Assembly (NCBI GenBank): GCA_009380025.1
Contig: WHSP01000013.1
Coordinates: forward strand, 1 to 56,378
Reading direction: 5' to 3'
From: Gemmatimonas sp.
Lineage (GTDB): Bacteria; Gemmatimonadota; Gemmatimonadetes; Longimicrobiales; Longimicrobiaceae
Length of the DNA: 56,378 bases
Shown here: positions 45,247 through 54,342 of the stretch, in pieces
How positions within the stretch are numbered: the stretch's first letter is position 1
Layout: each line of letters begins with the position of its first letter
The notes under the pieces: generated by a model
The model's input: only the letters and a program-made list of their open reading frames with translations
Databases searched by the model: none
What the model was told of the DNA's origin: nothing
Program-made: the position numbers and the translations under genes

Positions 45247-47232
45247 ATGTCAACGATCGGAACCGACCGAGGTCTGGACATTGGCGCCGAACCGCTCGCC
45301 AGCGGGGGCGTGAGGTTCCGTGTCTGGGCACCGGCCCGCGAGAGGGTGGAGGCAGTGATCGAATCGCCCGGGGTGTCGGGCGATGGGCGGTCGATCCCGC
45401 TCGAGCCGGAGGATGACGGATACTTCGCGGGGTGGGCAGCGGGCATCGGTCCAGGCGCCCTCTACCGATACCGGTTGGACGGGAAGGACGAGCTATTCCC
45501 GGACCCTGCTTCGCGATACCAGCCCTCCGGCCCGCACGGGCCGTCGCTCGTGGTGGACCCTTCCCGTTTCGAATGGACGGATTTCGGTTGGGGCGGGCCG
45601 GCCCCTGACCGGCAGGTGATCTACGAACTGCATGTCGGGACCTTCACGGCCGCCGGAACCTGGTCGGCGGCCATGGTGGAGCTGCCAGTGCTCGCCGACA
45701 CGGGGATCACGACGGTCGAATTGATGCCGATCGCCGAGTTCGACGGCGGGTTCGGGTGGGGGTACGACGGAGTCGACCTGTTCGCGCCATCCCACCTATA
45801 CGGCTCGCCGGACGATCTCCGCCGCTTCGTCGATCGGGCGCATTCCCTCGAGATCGCAGTCATCCTCGACGTGGTCTACAACCACCTCGGTCCCTCCGGC
45901 AACTACCTCGCGCGCTTCTCGCCGCACTACTTCTCGGACCGATACCAGAACGACTGGGGCGACCCGCTCAACTTCGACGGTCCCAGCTCGCTGCCGGTGC
46001 GCGGGTTCTTCCTCCAGAACGCCGAGTACTGGATCCGGGACTTCCATCTCGACGGACTCCGCTTCGACGCAACGCAGCAGATCTTCGATGCGTCGTCCGT
46101 GCACATCCTGGCCGAGATCGCGGAACGGGTTCGGCGCGTAGCGGGCAGTCGGCGGACCCTCCTCGTCGCGGAGAACGAGCCGCAGGAGACCCGGTTCCTG
46201 CGGTCTCCGACCGAAGGGGGCTACGGCTTCGACGGCCTCTGGAACGACGACTTCCATCACTCCGCAGTCGTGGCGCTCACCGGTCGGAACGAAGCGTATT
46301 ACGGCGACTACCTCGGAACGCCGCAGGAGCTGATCTCCAGCGTGAAGTACGGCTTCCTCTACCAGGGTCAGAGGTCCACGTGGCAGGAGGGACGGCGCGG
46401 CACTGTGGCGTTCGATATCCCGCCACGCCGCTTCGTCAACTTCATCGAGAACCATGATCAGGTCGCCAACTCCAGCACGGGAGCGCGCCTGCACACCCGT
46501 TCCGGTCCGGGCATGTATCGGGCGATTACAGCGCTGCTCCTGCTCGGCCCGGGGACGCCGATGCTGTTTCAGGGGCAGGAGTTCGGAGCTACGGCACCCT
46601 TCCTCTACTTTGCAGACCACGATCCGGAGCTCGCCGAGCAGGTCCGCCGCGGACGGGAGCAGTCCCTGGAGCAGTTCCGCAGTCTCGCCCGAAGCGGCAG
46701 GGAAAATCGGCTGGCCGATCCAGCCGATCCCGACACCTTTTTGCGCTGCAAGCTCGACCACTCCGAACGCGCCCGTCATCCCCAGGCGTATGCCTTGCAC
46801 CGGGACCTGCTCCATCTGCGGCGGGACGATCCGGTGTTTCGGATCGGGGGGGTCGGAGGGGTCGATGGGGCGACGCTGACGCCGGAGGCATTCCTGATCC
46901 GTTTCTTTGGAGGCGGGACGGGTGAACGGCTGCTGATCGTGAACCTGGGGCGTGATCTGGCTCTGCGCCCTGCGCCACAGCCGCTCCTCGCGCCGCCACC
47001 GGCGCATAGGTGGGAGGTTCTGTGGTCGAGCGAACACTCGGCCTACGGAGGTTCAGGGGTCGGAGAGGTCGAAAGCGACGATGGCTGGGTCATCCAGGGA
47101 AACGCCGCAGTCGTGCTGGCGCCCTGCCGGGACCTGCCGCCAAAGGGCGCGACTCCGGAACGGAGTACGTCGATAGCAACGAACAGGGAGGGGACGAGTC
47201 GTGAGCGAGGGCACCTTCGACAGGCCGAGTGA
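45247..47232 (+). CDS. treZ: Malto-oligosyltrehalose trehalohydrolase
   Basis: 661 residues. It releases trehalose from the maltooligosyl-trehalose end made by TreY. The N-terminal carbohydrate-binding domain (VRFRVWAPARERVEAVIESP) precedes the GH13 barrel. Barrel motifs are DVVYNHLGPSGNYLARFSPH (region I, with the TreZ-type insertion), GLRFDATQQI (nucleophile Asp), LLVAENEPQE (acid/base Glu) and FIENHDQVAN (third Asp). The insertion after region I separates TreZ from branching enzymes. TreY and GlgX, its usual partners, are not in the window; instead an alpha-glucosidase follows, overlapping the 3' end by 32 bases. Confidence 0.93.
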   Translation: MSTIGTDRGLDIGAEPLASGGVRFRVWAPARERVEAVIESPGVSGDGRSIPLEPEDDGYFAGWAAGIGPGALYRYRLDGKDELFPDPASRYQPSGPHGPSLVVDPSRFEWTDFGWGGPAPDRQVIYELHVGTFTAAGTWSAAMVELPVLADTGITTVELMPIAEFDGGFGWGYDGVDLFAPSHLYGSPDDLRRFVDRAHSLEIAVILDVVYNHLGPSGNYLARFSPHYFSDRYQNDWGDPLNFDGPSSLPVRGFFLQNAEYWIRDFHLDGLRFDATQQIFDASSVHILAEIAERVRRVAGSRRTLLVAENEPQETRFLRSPTEGGYGFDGLWNDDFHHSAVVALTGRNEAYYGDYLGTPQELISSVKYGFLYQGQRSTWQEGRRGTVAFDIPPRRFVNFIENHDQVANSSTGARLHTRSGPGMYRAITALLLLGPGTPMLFQGQEFGATAPFLYFADHDPELAEQVRRGREQSLEQFRSLARSGRENRLADPADPDTFLRCKLDHSERARHPQAYALHRDLLHLRRDDPVFRIGGVGGVDGATLTPEAFLIRFFGGGTGERLLIVNLGRDLALRPAPQPLLAPPPAHRWEVLWSSEHSAYGGSGVGEVESDDGWVIQGNAAVVLAPCRDLPPKGATPERSTSIATNREGTSRERGHLRQAE

Positions 47233-48847
47233 ACAAGAATACGTCTGGTGGCAACGTGGCATCGTCTATCAGATCTATCCGCGATCCTTCCAGGATTCGA
47301 ATGGCGACGGAATCGGCGACTTGCCGGGCATCACCTCCCGGCTCGACCACTTCCGCTGGCTCGACGTCGACGCCGTCTGGATCTCCCCGATCTACCCCTC
47401 CCCGATGGCCGACTTCGGCTATGACGTCGCCGACTATACCGACATCCATCCGATCTTCGGTACCCTCGACGACTTCGATCGCCTGCTCGAAGAGGCGCAC
47501 GGCCGCGGGCTCAAAATCATCCTCGATTTCGTGCCCAATCACACGTCCGTTGAGCATCCCTGGTTCAAGGAATCCCGCTCCTCCTGGGACAACCCGAAGC
47601 GCGACTGGTACATCTGGCAGGATCCGGCCCTGGATGGTGGGCCCCCGAACAATTGGCTCTCGAACTTCGGCGGCCCCGCTTGGACGCTCGACGAGGAGAC
47701 CGGCCAGTACTACTACCATGCCTTCTTGCCCGAACAGCCCGACCTGAACTGGCGGAATCCGGAAGTCGTCAATGCGATGCTCGACGTCCTCCGCTTCTGG
47801 CTCGATCGCGGGGTCGACGGCTTCCGGGTGGACGTGATCTGGCACCTGATCAAGGACGAGCACTTCCGCGACAATCCCGAGAACCCGGACTGGTCGCCAG
47901 GTGACAACCCCTACGATGCTGTCGTCTCGCTCTACACGGCGGACCGTCCCGAAGTCCACGACATCATCGTCCACATGCGTCGTCTCTTCGACGAGTACGA
48001 AGGGCGCGTCTTGATCGGCGAGACCTACCTGCCCGTCGAGCGGCTCGTTCACTACTACGGCGAGGATCAGGCCGGTGTCCATCTCCCGTTCAACTTCCAG
48101 CTCATCCTGGCCGATTGGGACGCGGCGAACGTCTCGCAGCTCATCCAGGAGTACGAGGAGGCACTCCCCGCGGGCGGCTGGCCGAACTGGGTCCTCAGCA
48201 ATCACGACCAGCACCGCATCGCCTCACGCGTCGGGCTGGAACAGGCTCGCGTTGCCGCGATGATGCTGCTGACGCTCCGTGGCACCCCTACCCTCTATTA
48301 CGGCGACGAGATCGGCATGCGGGACGTCGAGATCCCCGCGGAGCTGGTCCAGGACCCGTGGGAGAAGAACGTCCCTGGAAAGGGACTCGGTCGCGATCCC
48401 GAACGAACCCCGATGCAGTGGAGCCGCGAGCCCAATGCCGGCTTCACTCGGGGTGTCCCTTGGCTTCCCGTTTCCAAGGAGTACCCTTCGACCAACATTG
48501 AAGCTCAGCGTGACGATCCCCACTCGATGCTCAGCTTGTACCGCCGGCTGATCGATCTCCGACGTGGTGAACCTGCCATGGAGATGGGCGACTATCGAAC
48601 CGTCTCGGCGTTCCGCGACGTGCTGGCCTACGTCCGGGACGGACGGCGCGGTGAGGATAGCTTCCTCGTCGCGCTCAACCTCGGCCCACACCCTCATGTG
48701 CTGAAGGCTCCCGAGGGTGCCGATACCGGGACTGTGGTGCTGTCGACGTATCTCGATAGGGCTGAAGAGGAGGTGGCGGGGGAGGTGGAGCTGAGGCCGA
48801 ACGAAGGGCTGGTGATACGACTAAACGAGCCAGCAGCTTTCGGCTAG
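47201..48847 (+). CDS. GH13 alpha-glucosidase
   Basis: 548 residues from a GTG with GGAGGGG upstream, overlapping treZ. It hydrolyses terminal alpha-1,4 or alpha-1,6 glucosides. The oligo-1,6-glucosidase/alpha-glucosidase signature WWQRGIVYQIYPRSFQDSNG opens the barrel; GH13 regions are DFVPNHTS, GFRVDVIWHL (nucleophile Asp), LIGETYLP (acid/base Glu) and VLSNHDQHR. The PPNNWLSNFGGPAW loop is typical of the subfamily. Pairing with treZ suggests turnover of malto-oligosaccharides or trehalose. Specificity between alpha-1,4 and alpha-1,6 cannot be called. Confidence 0.93.
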   Translation: MSEGTFDRPSEQEYVWWQRGIVYQIYPRSFQDSNGDGIGDLPGITSRLDHFRWLDVDAVWISPIYPSPMADFGYDVADYTDIHPIFGTLDDFDRLLEEAHGRGLKIILDFVPNHTSVEHPWFKESRSSWDNPKRDWYIWQDPALDGGPPNNWLSNFGGPAWTLDEETGQYYYHAFLPEQPDLNWRNPEVVNAMLDVLRFWLDRGVDGFRVDVIWHLIKDEHFRDNPENPDWSPGDNPYDAVVSLYTADRPEVHDIIVHMRRLFDEYEGRVLIGETYLPVERLVHYYGEDQAGVHLPFNFQLILADWDAANVSQLIQEYEEALPAGGWPNWVLSNHDQHRIASRVGLEQARVAAMMLLTLRGTPTLYYGDEIGMRDVEIPAELVQDPWEKNVPGKGLGRDPERTPMQWSREPNAGFTRGVPWLPVSKEYPSTNIEAQRDDPHSMLSLYRRLIDLRRGEPAMEMGDYRTVSAFRDVLAYVRDGRRGEDSFLVALNLGPHPHVLKAPEGADTGTVVLSTYLDRAEEEVAGEVELRPNEGLVIRLNEPAAFG

Positions 48848-48873
48848 GAAGCGGCCTCCCGAAGGAAGCCCCG

Positions 48874-48902
48874 GTTCTCGCGCCGAGAACTACGCGGTTT
48901 TA
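48874..48902 (+). terminator. Probable terminator after the GH13 pair
   Basis: GTTCTCG-CGC-CGAGAAC, a perfect 7-bp stem, is followed by TACGCGGTTTTAT. It lies 27 bases after the alpha-glucosidase stop. Confidence 0.6.
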
Positions 48903-49043
48903 TCAACGGCCTTTAGAGAGTGACTGATCGCGGCTGATAGCCGAGAACCGCTGGCCCAACGCTCCTCAGGATTGCATACTCCGGTACGTCGAAAGGGCCG
49001 ATGACCCGCGATCTGCCCGATCACCAGCAATCCGGAGGGCCAA

Positions 49044-50003
49044 GTGAGGGGGATTCGAGTAGGGACGCCCGGTGGTTCGGAGGCGATGGAGTATCTCGAG
49101 TTCGAAACGCCGAAGCCGGGGCCGAGCGAGGCGCTGGTTCGTGTAGAAGCGGCTGGGGTGAACTTCATCGACGTCTATCACCGGACCGGGCTGTATCCTC
49201 TGCCGACCCCCTTCACGCCCGGTTCGGAGGGCGCAGGGGTGGTGGAGGCGGTGGGAAGCGGGGTTACGGAAGTCAGGGAGGGCGATCGCGTCGCATTCTT
49301 CCATATCGGAGCGTACGCCGAGAAGAACCTGGTACCCGCGGCCAAGCTGGTGCCGATCCCGCAAGGGATCGACACGAAGACGGCGGCGGCCGCGCTGCTC
49401 CAAGGTGCGACGGCGCATTATCTGACGACGAGTACGTTTCCCCTCGGGGGCGGCGAGAAGGTGCTGGTACACGCTGCGGCCGGGGGGGTGGGTGGAATCC
49501 TCGTCCAGATGTGTAAGCGGCGAGAGGCGTACGTCTTCGGCACGGCCTCGACGAGCAAATTGGCCATGGTCCGGGAGGCGGGTGCGGACGTGGTGATCGA
49601 CTACACCAGTGCCGATTTCGAGCAGGAGGTCCTGGGTGCGACGGACGGCGTCGGGCTCGATGTCGTGTACGATTCGGTTGGGCAGTCAACGTTCGATGGG
49701 AGCTTCAACTGCGTGAAGCAGCGGGGAATGCTAGTGATGTTCGGGCAGTCGAGCGGCCCGGTGCCGCCCTTCGACATCCTGAGGCTCTCGAAGAAGAGCA
49801 TCTTCCTGACACGCCCCACATTGGGTCACTACGTCGGCGATCCGAACGAACTTCTCTGGAGGGCACGGGAGCTATTCGATGCGATTGCGTCCGGTGTCGT
49901 CCAGATCCGGGTCGATAGGGAGCTGCCGCTGTCGGAGGCCGGTGAGGCCCATCGTCTGCTGGAGGGGCGGAAGACGGTGGGGAAGCTTCTCCTAATCCCC
50001 TGA
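49044..50003 (+). CDS. NADPH:quinone oxidoreductase (zeta-crystallin type)
   Basis: 319 residues from a GTG preceded by CCGGAGGGCCAA. It reduces quinones with NADPH in the cytosol, a medium-chain dehydrogenase/reductase without zinc. Signatures are AAGVNFIDVYHRTGLYPLPT and PFTPGSEGAGVVEAVGSGV in the GroES-like part, and VLVHAAAGGVGGILVQMCKR as the nucleotide-binding motif at about 146-165. The family's conserved DVVYDSVGQSTFDGS also appears. No catalytic zinc cysteines are present, as expected. A small membrane protein follows 32 bases on. Confidence 0.92.
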   Translation: MRGIRVGTPGGSEAMEYLEFETPKPGPSEALVRVEAAGVNFIDVYHRTGLYPLPTPFTPGSEGAGVVEAVGSGVTEVREGDRVAFFHIGAYAEKNLVPAAKLVPIPQGIDTKTAAAALLQGATAHYLTTSTFPLGGGEKVLVHAAAGGVGGILVQMCKRREAYVFGTASTSKLAMVREAGADVVIDYTSADFEQEVLGATDGVGLDVVYDSVGQSTFDGSFNCVKQRGMLVMFGQSSGPVPPFDILRLSKKSIFLTRPTLGHYVGDPNELLWRARELFDAIASGVVQIRVDRELPLSEAGEAHRLLEGRKTVGKLLLIP

Positions 50004-50035
50004 ACGTCAGATCGAACGAAGGACGAGAAGGCGTC

Positions 50036-50257
50036 ATGGCAGACCAAGTCGACGGCATCGGAGCTCGGAGTCAGGCGACGAACGAAGCGGGTGACTACCG
50101 ATTGCGGCGGACAACGGAGGCGCTCAACGACTGGCTGGGTCTCTACCTGTCGGAGGAGCAGCAACGCGGACTGGCAACCGGCCTGCTCGTCGGCGTGGCG
50201 CTCGGCGCGGCGATCCTGACGTGGGGTGTGGTAGCGTCCGTGCGGCGGTGGGACTAG
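50036..50257 (+). CDS. Small single-pass membrane protein
   Basis: 73 residues with a charged head (YRLRRTTEALNDWLGLYLSE) and one helix, ATGLLVGVALGAAILTWGVV, then a basic end. GAAGGACGAGAAGGCG precedes the ATG. Unknown function; probably in one transcript with the quinone reductase. Confidence 0.6.
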   Translation: MADQVDGIGARSQATNEAGDYRLRRTTEALNDWLGLYLSEEQQRGLATGLLVGVALGAAILTWGVVASVRRWD

Positions 50258-50258
50258 A

Positions 50259-50385
50259 AGGCCTTCGATAAATCGCGCAGCTCCGCGTTACGCTTCCTCG
50301 CCGCTCCCTGCGGCGTACGGAAGTACGCCTCACTCGCAGCTCGTCGCGTGCCTTGATCTGCACGATTTCTCTTCGGCCTTCGCAC
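50259..50385 (+). repeat. Dispersed repeat family 1, copy C
   Basis: Best-preserved copy. It carries the perfect hairpin GGCGTAC-GGAA-GTACGCC at 50312-50329 and the blocks GCAGCTCCGCGTTACGCTTC, CTCACTCGCAGCTCGTCGCG and TGATCTGCACGATTTCTCTT. Related to 39903-40000 (inverted) and 26003-26100. Confidence 0.75.
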
Positions 50386-50428
50386 GATGGCCGCTCACGT
50401 CGCCGCAATCATCCCGTTCGACCTGGAG

Positions 50429-50917
50429 ATGGGGATCCTGGACTGGCTGAATCCTCGAGGGGATGAATCTGGCGAACGCCCCGGGCTGTCGCGCCGCGAC
50501 TTCTTTGCCCGCGTCGTCGGGCGATCCGGCGAGGCTGCGGAGCAGCAGCGACCCGCTGCAAGAGACCCGAATGTGCTCCACGTCTTTCACGTCGACGGGT
50601 TCCCGTTCTACGACGGACCTGTGCTCGTCCCCGTTCTACGCCCTGGGACCAACTTCGAGCTGGTCCCAGAGACGGGGCACGCGACCGACCCCAACGCCCT
50701 CCGTATCCAGTGGAAACGGGATCACCTGGGATACGTGCCGGCGGAGCTTGCCGAGGAGCTGAGGGCGCTGCTCGCCGGGGGTGTGAAGCTGGTGTGCCGT
50801 GCCGTCCGGGTCAGCCCGAACGTCGAGCTATCCAGAGTCCTGGAGGTGGAGGTGCGACGGGTGGAGGAGGAGCCGGGGCCCGACCGGAACGACGACGAAT
50901 CGGGGGGAGTCGAGTAA
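50429..50917 (+). CDS. HIRAN-domain protein
   Basis: 162 residues from the ATG at 50429; the ATG at 50387 abuts the dispersed repeat. The N-terminal ~30 residues contain a basic twin-arginine-like stretch, LSRRDFFARVVGRSG, but lack a hydrophobic segment, so export is unlikely. The HIRAN domain spans about 60-140: HVFHVDGFPFYDGPVLVPVL, FELVPETGHATDPNALRIQW and RDHLGYVPAELAEELRALLA. HIRAN binds DNA 3' ends in eukaryotic HLTF; in bacteria it occurs alone or with helicases. Function here is unknown. The acidic tail is low-complexity. Confidence 0.82.
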   Translation: MGILDWLNPRGDESGERPGLSRRDFFARVVGRSGEAAEQQRPAARDPNVLHVFHVDGFPFYDGPVLVPVLRPGTNFELVPETGHATDPNALRIQWKRDHLGYVPAELAEELRALLAGGVKLVCRAVRVSPNVELSRVLEVEVRRVEEEPGPDRNDDESGGVE

Positions 50918-51132
50918 GTGTGCCGGGGTCGACCGAGGGTGCCGCCGGCCTGTCTGTTTGGGCGCGTAGGCTTCGCGACATGGACGCGCGGCCCCCAACC
51001 CCCTGGCGGCGGCCAGGAGGATTGGGGCGCACAGTCACTGCCGAGGTCGTTGGCTTCATCTCGATGTTCCGTCGCCAGCGGCGGTCACCTGAAAGGTTGG
51101 ACGGCGCGGACAGCAGGATTGTTTGGTCCCGC

Positions 51133-52926
51133 TCAATCCGCCATGACCTCGAGGCCGGTCTGGACGCGCCAAAGGCTGGCGTAGACGCCGTCGCGGGCGA
51201 GGAGCTCGTCGTGGGTTCCCGTCTCGGCTACCCCGCCGTCTTCGAGGACCACGATGCTGTCGGCGTTGCGGATCGTCGAGAGGCGGTGTGCGATCGCGAT
51301 CGTCGTGCGGTCGCGGGAGATTCGTTCCAGGGAGCGTTGGATCGCGGCCTCGGTTTCGTTATCGACCGCGCTAGTCGCCTCGTCGAGGACCAGGATCGCC
51401 GGGTCCTTCAGGATGGCCCGGGCGATCGCGATCCGCTGCCTCTGGCCGCCCGAGAGCTTCTGCCCTCGCTCCCCTACGACTGTTTCGTATCCGCGCGGCA
51501 GCTTCACGATGAACTCCTCGGCCTCGGCCAACCTCGCCGCACGGCGGACTTCGTCTTCTGATGCACTCCAGCTGCCATAGGTGATGTTCTCGCGAACCGT
51601 ACCGTGGAACAGGAAGACGTCCTGGCTGACGAGCCCGATCGCGCCGCGGAGATCCTCGAGCCGGAAGTCGGAAATCGGCAAGCCGTCGAGGGCGATCGTG
51701 CCCTGATCGACCTCGTAGAGACGCAGCAGCAACTTGACGAGGGTGCTTTTGCCCGAGCCGGTCGACCCGACGATGCCGACCGTCCACCCCGCAGGGACCG
51801 TCATCGAAACGTCGTCGAGGACGTCCAGTCCGCCAGAATAGGAGAAGGTCACGTTTCGGAACTCGATCTCGCCGCGGATCGACTCGCGCGGGAGGGTGCG
51901 TTGACCGGGGTGGATCTCGAAAGGAGTGTCGAGGAGCGCCATGACGCGGCCGGTCGAGGCCATTGCTCGCTGGTACTGGTCGAGCGTCTCGCCGAGACGA
52001 GTGAGGGGCCAGAGGAGGCGCTGGGTGAGAAAGACGAGCACGCTGTAGGTGCCGACGGAGAGCTCGCCGTTGACGGCCGCCAGGCCGCCGAACAGGAGCG
52101 TGGCGGTGAAGCCGACGAGAATCACCATCCGGATCAGGGGAACGAATGCCGCACTGACCCGGATCGCACTACGGTTGCTCTCCCGATAGTCTTCGCTTTC
52201 GCGGCGGACCTGAGCGGTCTCGAAGGTCTCGGCGGTGAACGACTTGATCGTCATGATGCCGCCGAAGTTGTTGGCCAGCCTCGCATTCAACACGCTGACC
52301 CGTTCGCGCACATCCGCGTAGTAGGGCGCGAGGTGCTTCTGGAACCAGATCGAGCCCCAGACGACGAGCGGCATCGGGAGGATTGCCATCCACGCGACGG
52401 ACGGGGCTAGCACCAGGAAGGCGCCACCGATCACCAGGACCGTCGTCGCGACCTGGATCAACGCGTTCGCCCCTATGTCGAGGAACCTCTCGAGCTGGTT
52501 GATGTCGTCGTTGAGGACGGCCATCAGCCTGCCGGTGCTCCGTTCCTCGAAGTAGGCGAGCTCCAGTCCCTGCAGGTGTTCGTACGCGTCGAGTCTCAGG
52601 TCGTGCTCGATCGTCTGGGCGAGGTTCCGCCAGAGCAGCGAGTAGGTGTACTGGAAGATCGACTCGAGGGTCCAGATCGCGAAAGTGAGCCCGGAGAGGA
52701 CCAGCAGTTGGGTCCAGACATCCGTGATCCCCAGGCGAGCCAAGAACGAGTTCTCCTGCTGGACGATGATGTCGACCGCGATGCCGATGAGCGCCGGCGG
52801 TCCGAGGTCGAAGATCTTATTGAGGATCGAGCAGGCCGAGGCGAGCCAGATTCGGCCGCGGTAGGGACGCGAATAGCGAATGAGTCGACGTAGCGGTTCG
52901 GTCGCCGCGGGATCGGTCGATTGCAT
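51133..52926 (-). CDS. ABC exporter (fused permease-ATPase)
   Basis: 597 residues. A six-helix type-1 exporter domain (about 20-320, opening with [20 protein letters not shown]) is followed by the ATPase: Walker [21 protein letters not shown] (~380), Q-loop [20 protein letters not shown], signature [16 protein letters not shown], Walker [13 protein letters not shown] and H-loop [14 protein letters not shown]. It is an MsbA/LmrA-like half-transporter that should act as a homodimer. Substrate is unknown, since no partner gene is beside it. The beta-propeller gene lies 16 bases upstream on the same strand. Confidence 0.95.
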   Translation of the reverse strand: MQSTDPAATEPLRRLIRYSRPYRGRIWLASACSILNKIFDLGPPALIGIAVDIIVQQENSFLARLGITDVWTQLLVLSGLTFAIWTLESIFQYTYSLLWRNLAQTIEHDLRLDAYEHLQGLELAYFEERSTGRLMAVLNDDINQLERFLDIGANALIQVATTVLVIGGAFLVLAPSVAWMAILPMPLVVWGSIWFQKHLAPYYADVRERVSVLNARLANNFGGIMTIKSFTAETFETAQVRRESEDYRESNRSAIRVSAAFVPLIRMVILVGFTATLLFGGLAAVNGELSVGTYSVLVFLTQRLLWPLTRLGETLDQYQRAMASTGRVMALLDTPFEIHPGQRTLPRESIRGEIEFRNVTFSYSGGLDVLDDVSMTVPAGWTVGIVGSTGSGKSTLVKLLLRLYEVDQGTIALDGLPISDFRLEDLRGAIGLVSQDVFLFHGTVRENITYGSWSASEDEVRRAARLAEAEEFIVKLPRGYETVVGERGQKLSGGQRQRIAIARAILKDPAILVLDEATSAVDNETEAAIQRSLERISRDRTTIAIAHRLSTIRNADSIVVLEDGGVAETGTHDELLARDGVYASLWRVQTGLEVMAD

Positions 52927-52942
52927 GTATTCCGGGTTGGTG

Positions 52943-54091
52943 CTACGGGATGAGCCTGGGGATGAACTTCGTCAGCCCCTGTACGGGCCCGACTTCACCG
53001 GCGAAGACATTCCCTTCGGCGTCGGCGGTGACACCCTCCCCCATCGATCCGTAGCCGCCCATACCCGAGGCACGCTCCGAAACGTGCTCGGGGACGAAGT
53101 ACCACACCTCGCCGGTGCTCGCGTTCCCAACCCGCAACCCCTTTCGCCAACCAGGGTTGTAGTTGTCGTCGGACTCGGAGTCGATCGCGTAGAGGACGTC
53201 GTCGGCGTCGATGAACAGACCGCTGATCCGGCTGAACTGGTACCAGGTGTCGAGGTGGTTCCCTTCCTGATCGAAGATCTGGATCCGCCGGTTCCCGCGG
53301 TCGGCGACGAAAAGACGGCCCTGCGAATCCATCGCCAGAGCGTGCGGGCCCCGGAACTGACCGTCTTCGTACCCCCAACTGCCAAAGCTCATGATGAACG
53401 TGCCGTCGGCAGCGAACTTCGAGATTCGCCCGATCGCGTTCTCCCCGGCCTCGTCGAGGAACTGCGCGTTGTGAGATTCCGAGACGAAGATGCTGCCGTC
53501 AGGGACGACGAGCACGTCGTTGGGCTCGGTGAAGTGGGTCGGCGGGTCGCCGGCTTCGCCCGGAGTACCGAGCACCATCAGGACCTCTCCCTCCGGGCTG
53601 AACTTGACCACCTGGTGCCCGAGGTTCTCCACTCCGGGGTACTGCTCGAGCTCCTGTTCGTTCGGGCCCCGCGCGTCTGCCACCCAGACGTTCCCTTCCG
53701 TGTCGACCTCCATTCCGTGCGGCCAGACCAGCGTCCCTGCGCCGAACGCCGCGACGACATTGCCTTCCGGGTCGAGCTTCACGATCGGGTCCACATCCGA
53801 TCCGGCGCAGGCGTTCGTTCCGCAGCGATCCCCCGCCCAGATGTGGCGACCGTCGACATCCACATGAACGGCGCTGACCGATCCCCAGCTGCGGCCATCG
53901 GGGAGCGTTCCCCAGTCCCGCACCGTCTCGTAGGGGTTCGGTAGGTGGTTCACCGGTTCGATGGCTGCGTGCTCGGGGGGGCCGGATGCGCCGGCCTGGC
54001 CGATCGCGGGCCTCGGAGCGAGCAGGGTCATCGCGAGCCCCGATACGAGGACCCCGAAGTTTCGGAGACACATACTTTGATGGTGGGTCAT
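52943..54091 (-). CDS. Secreted NHL-repeat beta-propeller
   Basis: 382 residues from the ATG at 54091 (CGGAGGTG upstream). The signal peptide is [23 protein letters not shown]-type repeats follow in six blades: [76 protein letters not shown] and [20 protein letters not shown]. It is probably a periplasmic peptidyl-alpha-hydroxyglycine lyase-like or ligand-binding propeller; the lyase metal residues cannot be checked by eye. The small gap to the ABC exporter suggests a shared transcript. Confidence 0.85.
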   Translation of the reverse strand: MTHHQSMCLRNFGVLVSGLAMTLLAPRPAIGQAGASGPPEHAAIEPVNHLPNPYETVRDWGTLPDGRSWGSVSAVHVDVDGRHIWAGDRCGTNACAGSDVDPIVKLDPEGNVVAAFGAGTLVWPHGMEVDTEGNVWVADARGPNEQELEQYPGVENLGHQVVKFSPEGEVLMVLGTPGEAGDPPTHFTEPNDVLVVPDGSIFVSESHNAQFLDEAGENAIGRISKFAADGTFIMSFGSWGYEDGQFRGPHALAMDSQGRLFVADRGNRRIQIFDQEGNHLDTWYQFSRISGLFIDADDVLYAIDSESDDNYNPGWRKGLRVGNASTGEVWYFVPEHVSERASGMGGYGSMGEGVTADAEGNVFAGEVGPVQGLTKFIPRLIP

Positions 54092-54196
54092 TCTGTACAC
54101 CTCCGGAATGAAAGGGTCGGTGTGGGCGCTACGGCCCGATGCAGGTTCGTGAAAGGTGCGTTGGCGTCGACGGCGCCGAAAGGGGATGGTTCGAAG

Positions 54197-54267
54197 GTTG
54201 CCAGCTACCGGGTACCAGTCGCCAGTTGGTACCGGTAGTTGGCGACAGCCAACCGGCAACCGCCAAC
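54197..54267. repeat. Nested inverted repeats before lpd
   Basis: Within 70 bases GTCGCCA pairs with TGGCGAC, CTACCG/GGTACC with GGTACC/GGTAG and GTTGCC with GGCAAC. The sequence could fold into alternative hairpins about 80 bases before the lpd start. It may be a regulatory leader or a dispersed repeat; no second copy was seen. Confidence 0.4.
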
Positions 54268-54342
54268 CCTGTTACGGCCGCCCTTGCCACGATAGCTTAC
54301 CGCGCCAGTCCATGGTATGAACTCGAAACGCGAGGTGGAATT

